Of a DNA stretch of 64,000 nt, positions 22,330 through 36,799 are shown in pieces (within the stretch, counting starts at the first letter, position 1; each line of letters starts with the position of its first letter). Position numbers and translations under genes: made by a program. The notes beneath the pieces are model-generated. The model was not told the DNA's origin and did no database searches. It saw nothing but the letters and a program-made list of their open reading frames with translations. Origin of the DNA: Monodelphis domestica (taxonomy: Eukaryota; Chordata; Mammalia; Didelphimorphia; Didelphidae); contig NC_077228.1 of assembly GCF_027887165.1 (NCBI RefSeq), forward strand, positions 384,252,456-384,316,455. The letters are read 5' to 3'.

Positions 22330-22592
22330 TTCCTCATACAGTCTGTCTCCAACTTAAGGTGCAGCTCAAACCCTTTCTGCAGGAAGCCTTTCCTGATCTC
22401 CCCAATTGCTAGTGTTCTCCTTCCCAAAATACTCTGTATTTACTCACTTTTTATTTAGGCTAGATATATTTATATATGTATTCATTGTCTCTTCCATTAG
22501 AATGTAAGCACCTTCTAAGCAGACATTGTTTCATTCCGGATACTTGAATTCCCAGCATCCAGTTTAATAAATTGTTGTTGATTGATTGATTC
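22330..22592 (+). repeat. L2 LINE 3' end
   Basis: GGTGCAGCTCAAACCC, CAGGAAGCCTTTCCTGATC, TTAGAATGTAAGCACCTTC and the end TTGTTGTTGATTGATTGATT are the classical L2 order. It lies just beyond the likely TRAPPC3L 3' end. Confidence 0.75.
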
Positions 22593-22619
22593 AAAACAGC
22601 ACACTATATCAGTCAGGAA

Positions 22620-22700
22620 GCCAACAAATATTTATTGAGCACCTACTATGTGCCAGGCATTGTGCTAACCACTTGAGGATACAAAGAAAAAAAAAGACAA
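22620..22700 (+). repeat. Ancient interspersed repeat fragment
   Basis: TTGAGCACCTACTATGTGCC followed by AGGCATTGTGCTAACCACTTG is a widespread mammalian repeat motif whose family I do not name. A relative is at about 32805-32930. Confidence 0.5.
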
Positions 22701-22757
22701 AAGCGATATTATCTGATTTTCCTCATATGCTCAACATAAGAGGAAATATGGCAATTA

Positions 22758-22763
22758 TTTATT
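22758..22763 (-). promoter_or_regulatory. Candidate TRAPPC3L polyadenylation signal
   Basis: AATAAA on the minus strand, about 280 bp after the TRAPPC3L stop codon. A second candidate lies at 22631-22636, inside a repeat. Which is used cannot be told from sequence. Confidence 0.3.
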
Positions 22764-23042
22764 CTTACTTCCATGCCTACAAGTATGAAATGATGAGGTA
22801 GCACTGCAGAATATTGTGGAATTCATGCTCACTGTATGACATGATAAGTCACTTGGTATAAAATGTAAGTTTATAAGCAGGAAAAAAATGTAGCCATGCC
22901 TGATATCAAGCAATTCCATTGTTCTGGCTAAATTATTATGTTGGGTTTTCTTTTTTAAGCCTGTATGACATTTGCAAGATCAAAACTACAGAGCCATATA
23001 TAGACAGCTATTAGCCACTCCCCAAATTGACTTCCTCTGGCT

Positions 23043-25860
<2,818 letters not shown>

Positions 25861-25869
25861 ATTGGAGGA

Positions 25870-26035
25870 AAAGTTTGTAGATTCTGATTCAAAGTACCTA
25901 ACTTGGAATCCCAGCTCTTCCACTTTCCATGAGTGGTTTTGGGCAAATCACTTAATATTTCTAAAGCTCAGTTTCCTGAACTGTACTTGGGTGGCCTCCA
26001 AGATCTCTTCCAGTTCTAAATATAGGATCCTAAAA
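25870..26035 (+). repeat. MIR-type SINE
   Basis: ACTTGGAATCCCAGCTCTTCC, GGGCAAATCACTTAATATTTC and CTCAGTTTCCTGAACTGTAC. Confidence 0.6.
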
Positions 26036-26059
26036 ACATCCTAGATCCTAATAAAAACT

Positions 26060-26265
26060 CATATTGATATAACCTTTTAAGATTTAAAAAACATACTTCT
26101 CACAAGAACTTTGTTAGATACTCTACTATTATTATAATTATTTTACATCAAAGAGACTGAGTTTCAGAAAGTTTAAGAGATGGCTAGAGTCACATCACTG
26201 TGCCAAAGCCTTGACTTGAATTTTGGCCTCCTGTTTCCAAGATCACTATTGTACACTTTAAGATG
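26060..26265 (-). repeat. MIR-type SINE
   Basis: Reverse-oriented phrases include AGAGACTGAGTTTCAGAAAG and GCTAGAGTCACATCACTG. It lies immediately after an oppositely oriented copy. Confidence 0.5.
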
Positions 26266-26843
26266 CTAATTCACCAAATCATGAACATCTTAGTATGAAT
26301 TAATTTGCTAGACCCCTTTTAGTAGATAATAGGGCCTTTCAAATGAAACTTGGAATCATTAAGTTTTTATTAAGTGAAAGGAGAGCTCTTCTATAGAGAA
26401 AAGGCTTTAGGTTTCTTTTTGGAAGGCTATTGGGCCTGGATAATCAGGGAAGGAAACTAACTTCAAGATAAGAGTATATAAATGGTAGTGGTTCTCGGGG
26501 ACTACTGGTTTAGGAGCAATAGAGAAGCACTGAAGATGAATCTGTCTCTTTTTCAATGTTACTAGAGTCAGCCCTACACACAGAAATAAAACAACTATTA
26601 CTGCTTCAATAGAGCTTATAAGGAATCTTAGACTTAATCATCTTCTCTCTAACATTCTCCAGAAGGTTCTTTATCTACCACTCCCTGTACCTATGGAGCC
26701 CAGTATTAGAAAAACATCTTGTGACCAGGTTAAATCATCCTTCATCTATCTTTCTTATCTACTTTGACTGGCATCTTGTTTTGTTTTCTTATTGAGGGTT
26801 TGGCATTAGATCTGCACAGTAATACTCTAAATGTTAAAACCTT

Positions 26844-27041
26844 GGGGGCAGCTGGGTAGCTCAGTGGATTGAGAGCCAGGCCTAGAGACAGGAGGTCCTA
26901 GGTTCAAATCTGGCCTCAGACACTTCCCAGCTGTGTGATCCTGGGCAAGACCCCCATTGCCTAGCCCTTACCACTCTTCTGCCTTGGAGCCAATACACAC
27001 TATTGGCTCCAAGATGGAAGGTAAGGGTTTAAAAAAAAAAA
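26844..27041 (+). mobile_element. Full-length SINE1
   Basis: Head GGGGGCAGCTGGGTAGCTC with A-box, B-box GGTTCAAATC, core GCTGTGTGATCCTGGGCAAG, 3' end GGTAAGGGTTTAAAA and an A tail. The flanks AAACCTT and AAGCCTT suggest a decayed target duplication. Confidence 0.9.
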
Positions 27042-27099
27042 GCCTTAAAGCTTGGTTACAGTAGCTACCATTATGTTGCATAAAACAACTATACATCAA

Positions 27100-28200
27100 T
27101 AATTAGTAATCAATACTCAATTTCACAGTTCGCTCATATAGAATACATTTTCACTGATCACTTGCCCGTGGCAAGTGGCATTAAAAGATATCAATGAGGA
27201 AAGGAAGATGGACCTATCATATTGCAAGAATTCAAGATGAAAGAGACACACTTGGTACATGAACACCTATGAGATATTCAAAGAACTAGAGGAAGACTTC
27301 CTTTTTTATGAAGGCTTTTCAGAAAGATATGGATAAAGAGCACACAGGATGAGGAGGCCCAAGAGAACTATTATTTGTATCCTTGGAAGGAGGACCTCTG
27401 CCAACAAAACCCCAGAATGATCAAAGAATCAAAACTTGAGTAGTAGAGGGAGAAATCAGACCCATTTGTTCTAGATTAATTTACATCTCAAAGGCACACA
27501 AGCTTTGTTTTGAACTCAAATAGCTATTGTCCCTTTAAAATCTGGAACTGAAACCTTTTATTTTAAGCATCCGGGCACATTATGCAACAGAGCAAAAGCA
27601 AAATGGTTTTGCACACAAGGAACCTGGTTATTAAAACCCCGCTTTTCTTAACTCCAATCCTCTTCCTTTAAGGCATTTATATGTTCTCAAGATTTTTATA
27701 GATATTGATTAAAAACCTCAAAATACTGGGATTTGGTTCAAATATCTAAATTAGTGTATTTTGAGAGGGCTTAAAACATTCCCTTGTGGTCCAAACCTTA
27801 ATTAAATACTATAGGAAAATGAATCAAGACACTCCGGGCTTGGATTTTAGCTTGCAATAAAGTGTTTGAAAATGATTTCTGCATGCCTCTGTGACTACCC
27901 AGCTGGAAAATTCCTGAGATGCTTGTGTAAGTATACACTTCTCTATTTCTCTCTCTAAAACCATCACTGTGATTCATATACGTAGAGCCCTTTCCCCTCG
28001 AGTCTTCTGTGAGCTTTCGATTTTGGCTGGACTTCAGCTAGAAGGCAATATTTCTACCAGCAGGAGGCAATGTCTGAATATGCTTATTCGGAAATGTTCA
28101 TTTTTGGTAAATGACATTGTTTTCTTATCTGCGGCTGTACCAAATGTGAGGAAGAAGCAAAACTATTATTTCTGAAGACAAGCTCCTCCCCACTGCACAC
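27100..28200. other. CALHM5 upstream region
   Basis: No repeat that I can name. The last 100 bp before the coding start are C/T-rich (CTCCTCCCTCCCTCCC at about 28240) and probably belong to the 5' UTR or promoter. No convincing TATA box or CpG island was seen. Confidence 0.4.
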
Positions 28201-28270
28201 CAGGACACCAGATTTCTGCTCAGCAGACAAACAACGCCTCCTCCCTCCCTCCCTTCTGTGAATTTTAAAT

Positions 28271-28810
28271 ATGGATGGGATTCAGAGCATTTTTAAATTC
28301 CTCACTAATCAGAAAAATGTCATTGGTTACAGCTTTATGGCTTTGTTAACAGTGGGAGGTGAACGGCTTTTCTCACTTGTTGCTTTTAGGTGTCCATGTA
28401 GTACTGAAAACTTAACCTATGGATTGGTCTTCCTTCTTGCCCCAGCCTGGGTGTTACTGATCATTGGGTACTTTTTGAATAGCAGGATGTGGAGACTCTT
28501 TACAGGCTGCTGTGTCAACCCCAGAAAAATCTTCCCCAAGGGGAACAGCTGTCATTTCTTTTATGTCTTTGGTCAGATCACTTTAAATGCCCTGGTGGCC
28601 CCAATGATGTGGCTTTCTGTGGCTTTGCTCAATGGCACATTTTATGAATGTGCCATGAGTGGTACTAAGAATCCAAATTTCCTGGACATGATTTGCAAGG
28701 ACAAGTCCACTGAATGCCGACAAGAGCTGCACAAAGTAGCTTGTGGCAAAACAACCATGCCTTCTGCAGATACCCATGAACTGAAGCTAACTCTACAAGC
28801 ACAATCTCAG
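28271..28810 (+). CDS. CALHM5: CALHM5 exon 1 (residues 1-180)
   Basis: This encodes calcium homeostasis modulator family member 5, a four-helix plasma-membrane protein of the CALHM large-pore channel family. The start ATG lies in AAATATGG, with A at -3 and G at +4, and gives the family-typical short N-terminus before the first helix. Residues about 17-37 form TM1; C41 and C43 in FRCPCST are the conserved extracellular cysteine pair. TM2 covers about 48-68, TM3 about 97-119, and the second extracellular loop carries C127, C142, C149 and C158 with sequons at N47 and N121. Reading ends in LQAQSQ, followed directly by donor GTAAGA at 28811, so the exon is 180 codons in phase 0. Without splicing, the frame would run on for 38 more codons of intron. 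CALHM5 rather than CALHM4 or CALHM6 is chosen from recognition of the CCVNPRKIFP and MWLSVALLNGTFYECAMSG segments. Confidence 0.96.
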
Positions 28811-30544
28811 GTAAGATTGAAAAAAAAAAACATCAACAACTTTATTCTCTTTTCAGTGCCTTGGTTCAATGGATGGATTCTGTCTGTTATCCTTGTAGCT
28901 GATGCTGACTATCTTATGATCTCATAAGAGTCTTGGGTCATAGAATTACATGTAAATGGCAACAAGATACTAATTATCTTAAAGTTTTTTGAGGGGTGAG
29001 GTGGCTCAGCAGCAATTACAGTTTGTTGTTTGGATTATGTCTTTCTCATTTCCCAAAAGAAGACATCCTTTTCGTCAAGGGCAGTGTTCCCAAAGTCTTA
29101 GTACAATTTTAAGCTATTAAAACTTAAACGCCTAAGTACTTTATGACTCTGGTTTTATTGTATTAATAATGCATAACTGTGAAACATGGCAGGAATTAGT
29201 GTTAATGGTAAAGCTTGTAACTGGAAACTCCTGGCTTTCAACTATACATTTCTTTTTTAAAAAGCTAGCTTCCCAGAAAAGCTTATCTGGAGGCTGTTCA
29301 GTTATTGCCATGGAATTGAGCCAAATGAAAAGCCAAATTTCCAAAGCAGGTCAGATCTCTTATTCTGAATGCTCTTTTCGTCTAAACCGTGAATTTCAAT
29401 AACACAGAAAGCTATTCAGTGTCCCTTGATAGAGTCGATATCCCCATGTTTTAAATAAAAGAAACAAGGACTATTTAAATAGTCTCCAATGAAAAGAAAG
29501 CATGGCCTCTAGAGAGAAAGTGGACAGACTCTCCTTCTAAGTTTTATGCCAGGGTAGCAGCCCTGGGAAAGAAAAATTTTGGAATGTTGCCTGATTGTCC
29601 AGAAAATGAGAGTATGTTAACATAATGATTTTTTATTTTCCTCCTCACATAGAAAAAGCTGAAGGAGGCAGATGTATGAATTGAAAGCAGATGTACACAT
29701 AGTCTGCACCAGATAACACACAAGTTCAGCTTGACTTCCTGTTTGTGAGTAGCAAAAAGGAAGTCAGTCATATATTGCCTTGCCAAAATAGCTAATGAAT
29801 GTAGGAAAATAGAGTAAATATGTGAGTATTTTTGGTTTTTACAGTAAATACTCTGAATGTTGGTAATTTGGTATCTCTCAGATTTGCCCCATTCATCATC
29901 ATTTGTAAAAGCTGGCTTCAAAAAAACACACATCCTTATAAATGGTTCTAATAGGTGTCTGCTTTTTACTTAAATTAACAAGTCCCAGACTATAACCTGT
30001 AGAATTTTTCCAAACTACCAACATTAATATATCCAATATATAACAGAAACTTCCTTCCCACCCATCTTCATCTGAAGATGCTTGTGAATTAGAGATGTTA
30101 GTCTTAGCCAACAGCTTATGAAATTACAAAGCACCTCATATATCAAATGTTTGATAAGTGCTTGTTACCTTCTTTATGTATTTGTGATCTATTTCTCACT
30201 CCATCCTTTCAGTAGATTCAAATGCTCAGAAGGATCCCTGATTAATGCAGATATTCCCTCTGATAGTATAGAACATAATTCACCCAAGTCTCTGTTACCT
30301 TTTACTCTTACCACATAACTGGGTCATTTTCTATTTTCATTTCTTTAATTACACTTTTTCATCTACTTCTCTTAATTAAAAAAAAGTTAAAGGAAAAATA
30401 AAATGAGATACAGATGGAAATAGACAACAAAATAATAATAATAATAATAACAATGGAGACTTTAATTTTCCCTTCTCAGAACTAGATAAATCTAACCAAA
30501 AAATGAATAAGAAAAAAGTTAAGGAGATGAATAGAACTTTATTT

Positions 30545-30722
30545 TTTTTAAACCCTTACCTTCCATCTTAGAATCAATACTGGGTATTGGTTCTAAGGCA
30601 GAAGAGTGGTAAGGGCTAGGCGATGGGTCACACAGCTAGGAAGTGTCTGAGGTCAAATTTGAACCCAGGACCTCCTCTCTTTGGGTCTGACTCTCAATCC
30701 ACTAAGCCACCCAGTTGCCCCC
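30545..30722 (-). repeat. SINE1-like element, reverse
   Basis: The plus strand shows TTTTAAACCCTTACCTTCCA, GGTAAGGGCTAGGCGATGGG, CAAATTTGAACCCAGGACCT and CTAAGCCACCCAGTTGCCCC. Confidence 0.85.
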
Positions 30723-32514
30723 TAGAACTTTACATAAATTAAAAATGGCAGATATCTGGAGACGCTTCTCACACCTGCATGAGGTTAGAAGCAGAGTTAA
30801 CCCTAAGCATACACAAATTCCAAACACAATTTCTGGTGGAAAAAGAAGGCTTTCGAGAGCATCAATATTCTGCAGAAATCTTACTTATTAACATTAAACT
30901 AATCATTCTATGGAGATTATCCTGCATCCCTGAGGGGTTGTGGCACTGGAACAAACGTTTCACTGAGTATAACCAAACGAGAGAAACTTGATTTTGGAAA
31001 CAGTATGGTCCAGGCAACATATTATGTTTGATGAGGACCAATCTAACTAAATATAATCCTGGTAATGCATATTAACTGAGAACCAGACAGGATAAATTGA
31101 TCAAATTAAACACTGATAGAAACATGGAGAAACAGGTCTAATATAACATTGCTAGATCAGCTGTAAACTGTTTTTTTTTGTTTTTTTTTTCTTCAGAAAA
31201 TGAGATGGAAATATGCATTAAGAGCTATTAAACTGTTTGTGCTCGTTGACTTAGGCAACGCATTTTACTAGGATTAGGACCTAAGGCTATTATTGGGAGG
31301 GTGAAAAGCTGTGTATGTATGAAAATATTCATGGAAACTGGATAAAAGGACAAAAAACTGAAAATAACACAAATGCAGTGATTGGGAGAAATGGCTAAAT
31401 AGATTGTAATATTGAATTGTAATGATTATATTATGTTATTAGAAATGACAGATATTGAAAATATAAAAATAAGGGTAATATATGAAGAGATGAAAAGAAA
31501 AAGCAAATACAGAAATACAGACTATGATTACATTAAAAAAAATAACAACCACAAAATCAATAGAAAAAAGTATCAAATCCAAAGGGAACTCAAAAGTAGA
31601 GGATGTTTATATTAGCACACATATATCGTTTACATATTTTTCAAGAAATTGTAAACAATGTGGAGTTTGTGATCTAGCACATAATTTTTATGTATTTGTT
31701 CATTTAAATGTTTTTGTTATTGGAAGTGGTTATTAGTATATACATATATTTATATTTGAAGGCAATTAGGTTCATATTGGAAATAGATGTTGTAAGGTTC
31801 CTAAAAAGCATGAAGGGAGAGAAGTGAGGACTAGAGATCTCAGAGACAGATTTTCTCTCCCTGACTTCTTTCTATCTAGTCCTTTCATGCTCTCTTTCAC
31901 AATCAAAATAAATTAAAAAAAAAATAAATAAATATCTATATGTGTGTGTGTGTGTTGCACACAGTTTCCCATTATTAGCAGAGACAAGAAAAAGTAAAAT
32001 AAAGTCTCCAAGCCAAAAAGAAATAGATTTATTGAGAGAAATCAGGTCTCACAATAAAGCTAGACTCTGGTTAGTAACTAAAAACCTGAGCCTTTTGAGT
32101 AGCCACACCATGGTACAATAATTTTTATCGGAGTATTATTATAGTTTCTCCAGGGATCAGCCATAGAGTTCCCCAAAGAGTAACACAAATCTATGGCTTC
32201 TCAGGAACCAAGTGAAATCAGATGACATGGGTGTGCTTGAATAATAATTTTACACAATAGAGACAAGAGAGAAGTGACAGAAAACTATCTGCCTGCTGTG
32301 TGATTTTAGAAATAGATTCTTTCAGAATTATGCTTATACAAAATGCTTACATGATTCAGATAAAGATAGAATTATGTCTTGAAGACTTATGATCATAGAA
32401 TAACTAAACTAGGAAAAACTGCTGATCTAATATAACAAAATAACTGAATTTTTGAAAACCTGCTGATACTGATGTAATCATAAAGGGATGTAGGGAATTT
32501 CATATTCACACTAT

Positions 32515-32780
32515 TATATTGTGATTATAGAATTTGAGAGTTAGAAGAGACTTCAGTGGCTACCTGGTTTAACTCACAAGAAAATGTAATCCCTACTATA
32601 ATGTGTCCAACAAGTAGTGAACCAGTTTCTGTTTTAAAGCCTCCCATGAGGCAGCTGGAGGGAACACATTCCATTCTGGGATGGTTCGAATGATCAGAAA
32701 GTTGGTTTAGATGTCAAGGGGAAATTTCATTTATTTGGCTAAACTTTGCCCTCCATGCACATATGGAACAAGTTCATGGA
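32515..32780. repeat. Ancient mammalian interspersed repeat, unnamed
   Basis: TTTAAAGCCTCCCATGAGGC, GAACACATTCCATTCTGGGAT and ATTTGGCTAAACTTTGCCCTCC are phrases of an old mammalian repeat whose family I am not sure of. Confidence 0.4.
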
Positions 32781-32804
32781 GTGATAGATACAAAACTGAA
32801 ATAC

Positions 32805-32930
32805 CATCCAATTAACATTTACTAGGTGCCTACCATGTGCCATCTGGGGATAAAAAAAAAGAAAAAGAAAAAGAAAAATAGTCTCTGACCTCAAGGAGCT
32901 TACAGTTTAGGAGGGGAAGAAAACACACAA
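32805..32930 (+). repeat. Ancient interspersed repeat fragment
   Basis: CATTTACTAGGTGCCTACCATG then TCTCTGACCTCAAGGAGCTTAC, a relative of the fragment at 22620, with a small (GAAAAA)n stretch between. Confidence 0.45.
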
Positions 32931-33639
32931 AAGGAGGCAAGAAAACAGAGAAGCATCTTGTCCATGAAGCTGAAACCAAATAGAGCATCAAATGCAAAGT
33001 GGAGTGATCTGAGCGTCCAGTATCTACACTTTATAAAGGAAGACTTTGGGTATAGTTTGGTACCCTACCCTCCAGATCTTCCAACAGTTTTTTTTGGGCT
33101 CTGCTCACATTCAGAAACACAAGTGGCTCCTGAACTAAAATGTCAGATTAGAGTTAAGGATGAGAATGCATCTGGTAGACATCTAATAGGTATGGGTTAA
33201 AAAGGTATGTGAGGCCCAGTAGAAGTCTGAAATGGTTAGATGTGAATCAGGAAAGAAAGCTGGTAATTGTTTAACAACCATTTCACAAAAAAAAAAATGC
33301 AGGCAGAACACATTTTTAATTTTAATTTGCATTATTTATTTTTTCTCCATTAGGTTCCTAAGTTTAGACATTCAGCAAAACAATACATGGAGCCCTGATT
33401 AGTAGTATTTGCTGATTTCTAAGGTATAAATGTTCACTGTGAAAATTAAACAATCTCTCTCAAAGGCATCCCTGGATGATTGGGGATATAGTTAGAGTTA
33501 AAAGTGTTAGAAAGAGATTAGCAATGCAAATGTGAATTGAGCTCCTGAGAAAAGCATTAAAAAAAAAAAACCCAAACAATAAATGAGTTGGAAGAAGGTT
33601 AAACTTTCTGGATATGTAAAGGCAAAATTATAATGCATA

Positions 33640-34130
33640 TTTTTAAAAAATAATCTGCTCATCATTTCTTGTAGTATGGCAGTATTCCACCACAATTATA
33701 TGCCACAACTTGTTTAGTCATTCCCCACCTGATGGGCATCCCTTCAATTTCCAGTTCTTTACCACCACAAAGAGCTCTCCCAATCTATAAATACTAGAGC
33801 ATAAATTTTTTACATGAAATTTAGAACATATAGGTTGTTTTCCTTTTACCCTGATCACCTTAGGAAATAAATCTAATAGTGTTACTGGATCAAAAGGTAT
33901 ATATAATTTTATAACTCTTTGGGCATAATTCCAGATTGCTCTCCAAAATTATTGGAGCACTTCAGAGTTCCACCAGTAGTGTAGCAGTGTTCTCATTTTT
34001 CCACATCCCTTCCAAAATTTGTTATTTTGTCCTTTTATCATTTTAGACAATCTGATAGATGTGAGATGATAACTGAGTCATTTTATATGAATTTCTCTAA
34101 TCAATTTTTATAAACGGAAAGACCTACATT
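33640..34130 (-). mobile_element. Old L1 3' fragment, reverse
   Basis: GTAGTATGGCAGTATTCCACC, CATTCCCCACCTGATGGGCAT, TTACTGGATCAAAAGG and CCAGATTGCTCTCCAAAAT align with the reverse of the ORF2 end seen at 15.1-15.5 kb, strongly diverged. Confidence 0.7.
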
Positions 34131-34420
34131 AAGTGAAATGAAGATTTCACTCTTCACCATGTTTACCAAGTTCAACATGTTCACCAAGAGAACATTATAT
34201 ACGGCAACAGAAATATCATTTGAGGAATGACTTATGTATCTCCACCTCTAGAGGAAGCACTGACAAATTGAAATAAGCAAGACATAGTTTTATATATGCA
34301 TATATCTTTTTGTCAACTGATGCCTTCTACAGTGTGGGGAAGGGAGGGAAGAAGGAAGGGATTTACTTGGGAATTTTAATGAATCAAACAAATTAAAATT
34401 AAAAAATTATGATGCATATA
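34131..34420 (+). mobile_element. Old L1 3' UTR
   Basis: AAGAGAACATTATATACGGC, TGCATATATCTTTTTGTCAAC and GGGAAGGGAGGGAAGAAGG; closely parallels 35525-35790. Confidence 0.55.
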
Positions 34421-34747
34421 AAGTATTTCAAAGCAATCAAAGAGAGCCAAAAGTTTTTCTCCAAATAGGCCAGTTTCCTCAAAGATTACCATAGATAGTT
34501 GAGTTAACTTCATGTCTCTCCAGTAATAACTTATTTAAATTTAAATTCGGTATTTCAAGATTCTATGGCTTCGTTAAAGTATGTACTCCTTCTTTTGGCA
34601 GAGATTTTACCCCCTTTTGCCATAGTAAAGGGTCTTCATAAATTACTGGGGCAGAAAAATTCATCATCTAATGGTCCACCCTTTGGTGATAAGTCTCTGG
34701 GAATTTAGAAAGAACAGTTTTCATAAGATAGATATAGTTAAGTAGAA

Positions 34748-35035
34748 CAATGGATAGAGGTCCAGGCCTGGAGTCAAAAGGAGCTGGGTTCGAGAGGAAT
34801 TGCACGTCAGCTGGGGGGTAAGGGGGATGGAGGAGGGGAGAGAAAGAACATGAGTCTTGTAACCATGGGAAAATATTCTAAATTAATTAATTAAATAAAG
34901 TTTTCCAAATAAAAAAAGGAACTGGGTTCAAATGTGACCTCAGACCCTTCTAAGCTTTATGACCCTTAACCCCATTCACCTAACCCTTGCCTAGAGTTGT
35001 CACCAGGACAGAAAGTAAGAGTTAAAAAAAAAAAG
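34748..35035 (+). repeat. SINE1-like element split by a tiny L1 insertion
   Basis: The head at 34748-34791 (CAATGGATAGAGGTCCAGGCC) continues at 34930 (AAATGTGACCTCAGACCC) and ends GAGTTAAAAAAAAAA. Confidence 0.75.
34776..34929 (+). mobile_element. 122-bp L1 3' tail insertion with 16-bp duplication
   Basis: AAAAGGAGCTGGGTTC (34776-34791) and AAAAGGAACTGGGTTC (34914-34929) flank a 122-bp piece with a G-rich stretch, AAATTAATTAATTAAATAAAG and a short A tail. It is the extreme 3' end of an L1, with one mismatch in the duplication. Confidence 0.8.
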
Positions 35036-35059
35036 ACTATTAAAAGTCTATTACTAGGA

Positions 35060-35320
35060 TTGTATTTAAGGAGGCAGAATTGCTTAATAGATAAAGAGTA
35101 CTAGTCTCAAATCAGAGAAGCCTGGTTCAAATCCTATCTCAGGTACTTGCTAGCTATGTGAGTCTATGCAGGTCCCTTAACCTTTCTGATCCTCAGTTTC
35201 TTCATCTGTAAAATGGAGATAAAAATAGAATCCCTTCCACAAGTTTCCATGAGGCTCAGATGAGGCAACAGAGATGAAGTAGACCATAAGGCATTATCTA
35301 AATCTCAGCTATTATTTTAC
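35060..35320 (+). repeat. MIR-type SINE
   Basis: TTGCTAGCTATGTGAGTC, CCTCAGTTTCTTCATCTGTA and AAATGGAGATAAAAATAGAA follow the MIR order to its 3' end. Confidence 0.75.
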
Positions 35321-35524
35321 TTTAATTCTTTCCAACTTGTGCTCCATTGATATAGCTTTTGAGAACTCAAGATCACTTCCATGCCAGAATGAGAACTTTA
35401 GTGAGGCACAAAGGAACATTATGGAAGATTCAGTTCCTTAGCAAGACATTCACATTGCCTATGAAGCCTGGCTAAAAAAATCACCAATGTCAGAATATCT
35501 GTTTAAAAGATGACTTTTTAAATA

Positions 35525-35790
35525 TGAAATTATGAAGAGTGAAAGAAGCACAACCAAGAGAACATTATAAGTAGCAATAAAAATGTGGTTCAAAAGATAG
35601 CTTATGTATGTCCCCCTCCAGAAAAGGGATTGATAAATAGAAATGAGCAAGGCATAGTTTTATATAGATAAAGATATCTTTTCATCAACTAATGCCTTCT
35701 TTTGTGTGGGAAGGAAAGGCAGCAAAAGAGTTACTTCAGAATTTAAGTATAACAAACAAATAAAGAAAGAAAAAGGGAAAGGGAAAGATG
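35525..35790 (+). mobile_element. Old L1 3' end and UTR
   Basis: GAAGCACAACCAAGAGAACA, ATCTTTTCATCAACTAATGCC and an A-rich end. Same family as 34131-34420. Confidence 0.55.
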
Positions 35791-35814
35791 ACATTTTCTC
35801 TGCCCAGATTTCTC

Positions 35815-36062
35815 AGCTCTTTTGTTGTTGTTCAGTCATTTTTTTTTTAATTTACGTCATCCCACTTGTAGTTTTCTTGGCAAAGATATTGGAGTAGTTT
35901 GCCATTTCCTTCTCTAGATCATTTTACAGATGAGGAACTGAATCAAACAGGATTAAGGGATTTGCCCACAGTCACACTGCTAGTGTCTGAGGCCAGATTT
36001 GAACTCTGGAAGATGAATCTTCCTAACTCCAAGCCATTCTATCCACTGAGCCACCTAACTGC
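35815..36062 (-). repeat. tRNA-derived marsupial SINE (Mar1/WSINE1-like)
   Basis: The plus strand reads TTGTTGTTCAGTCATTTTT, TTTTCTTGGCAAAGATATTGG, CAGTCACACTGCTAGTGTC and GAGCCACCTAACTGCC. Confidence 0.8.
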
Positions 36063-36275
36063 CCTAATTTCTTTGCTCCTGGAATATTGCATTTTGAATC
36101 TAGTTCTTTGCAGAGGAGGAAGCATCTAATGACATTTTAAGATCAATTTTGAAGTTATCTCTTCAACAAAAGTAACATTTGTTACAAATAAAAATTAATC
36201 TGGAGGCTTATTATTAGATTTATAAATATGTATTAGGAAAGAGAGAAAGAGTTTTCAGCCTTTCTAACTTCAGGT

Positions 36276-36504
36276 AAAAATCTGATCCTCAAGGGGGCAG
36301 CTGGATGGCTCAGTGGATTGAGAGCCAGGCCTAGAGATGGGAGGTCCTAGGTTCAAATCTGGCCTCAGACACTTCCCAGCTGTGTGACCCTGGGCAAGTC
36401 ACTTGACCCCCATTGCCTAGCCCTTACCACTCTTCTGCCTTGGAGCCAATACACACTATTGACTCCAAGATGGAAGGGAAGGGTTTAAAAAAAATCTGAT
36501 CCTC
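36276..36504 (+). mobile_element. SINE1 with perfect 15-bp target duplication
   Basis: AAAAATCTGATCCTC at 36276-36290 and 36490-36504 flanks a full-length SINE1 (GGGGGCAGCTGGATGGCTC to GGGAAGGGTTTAAAA). The insertion point GT/AAAA fits L1-type endonuclease. Recent insertion in the CALHM5 intron. Confidence 0.95.
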
Positions 36505-36667
36505 CATTGCAGCCAGTGCTCTCAGCCACTGCTTGTCAGAGACCAAAAATAAGGTAAATGCTCAGAGAGAGGTGCCAGCCTAGAGAGCCAGTTAATTCAA
36601 GAAACTGGTCCAGAGAAAGAGAGCTCTCAGCTTCCCCACATTGGTTTTTCAAAACTATAGCTCCTCC

Positions 36668-36696
36668 TGCCCCACCCCACCCCACCCCACCCCCCA
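36668..36696. repeat. (CCCCA)n simple repeat
   Basis: Five CCCCA units ending in a C run. It produces proline-rich frames that are not genes. Confidence 0.9.
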
Positions 36697-36799
36697 ATCC
36701 TTCCACTGACCAATGGCTTGCCCTATATGGCACCCTCATGCCAGGACACTTACCCGCCATTTGGATGCCGGAGACACATGAGTGTTTCCTATTATGTTG

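Noticed and set aside
28583..28777. Minus-strand frame inside CALHM5 exon 1
   Set aside because: Shadow of a conserved coding exon on the other strand.
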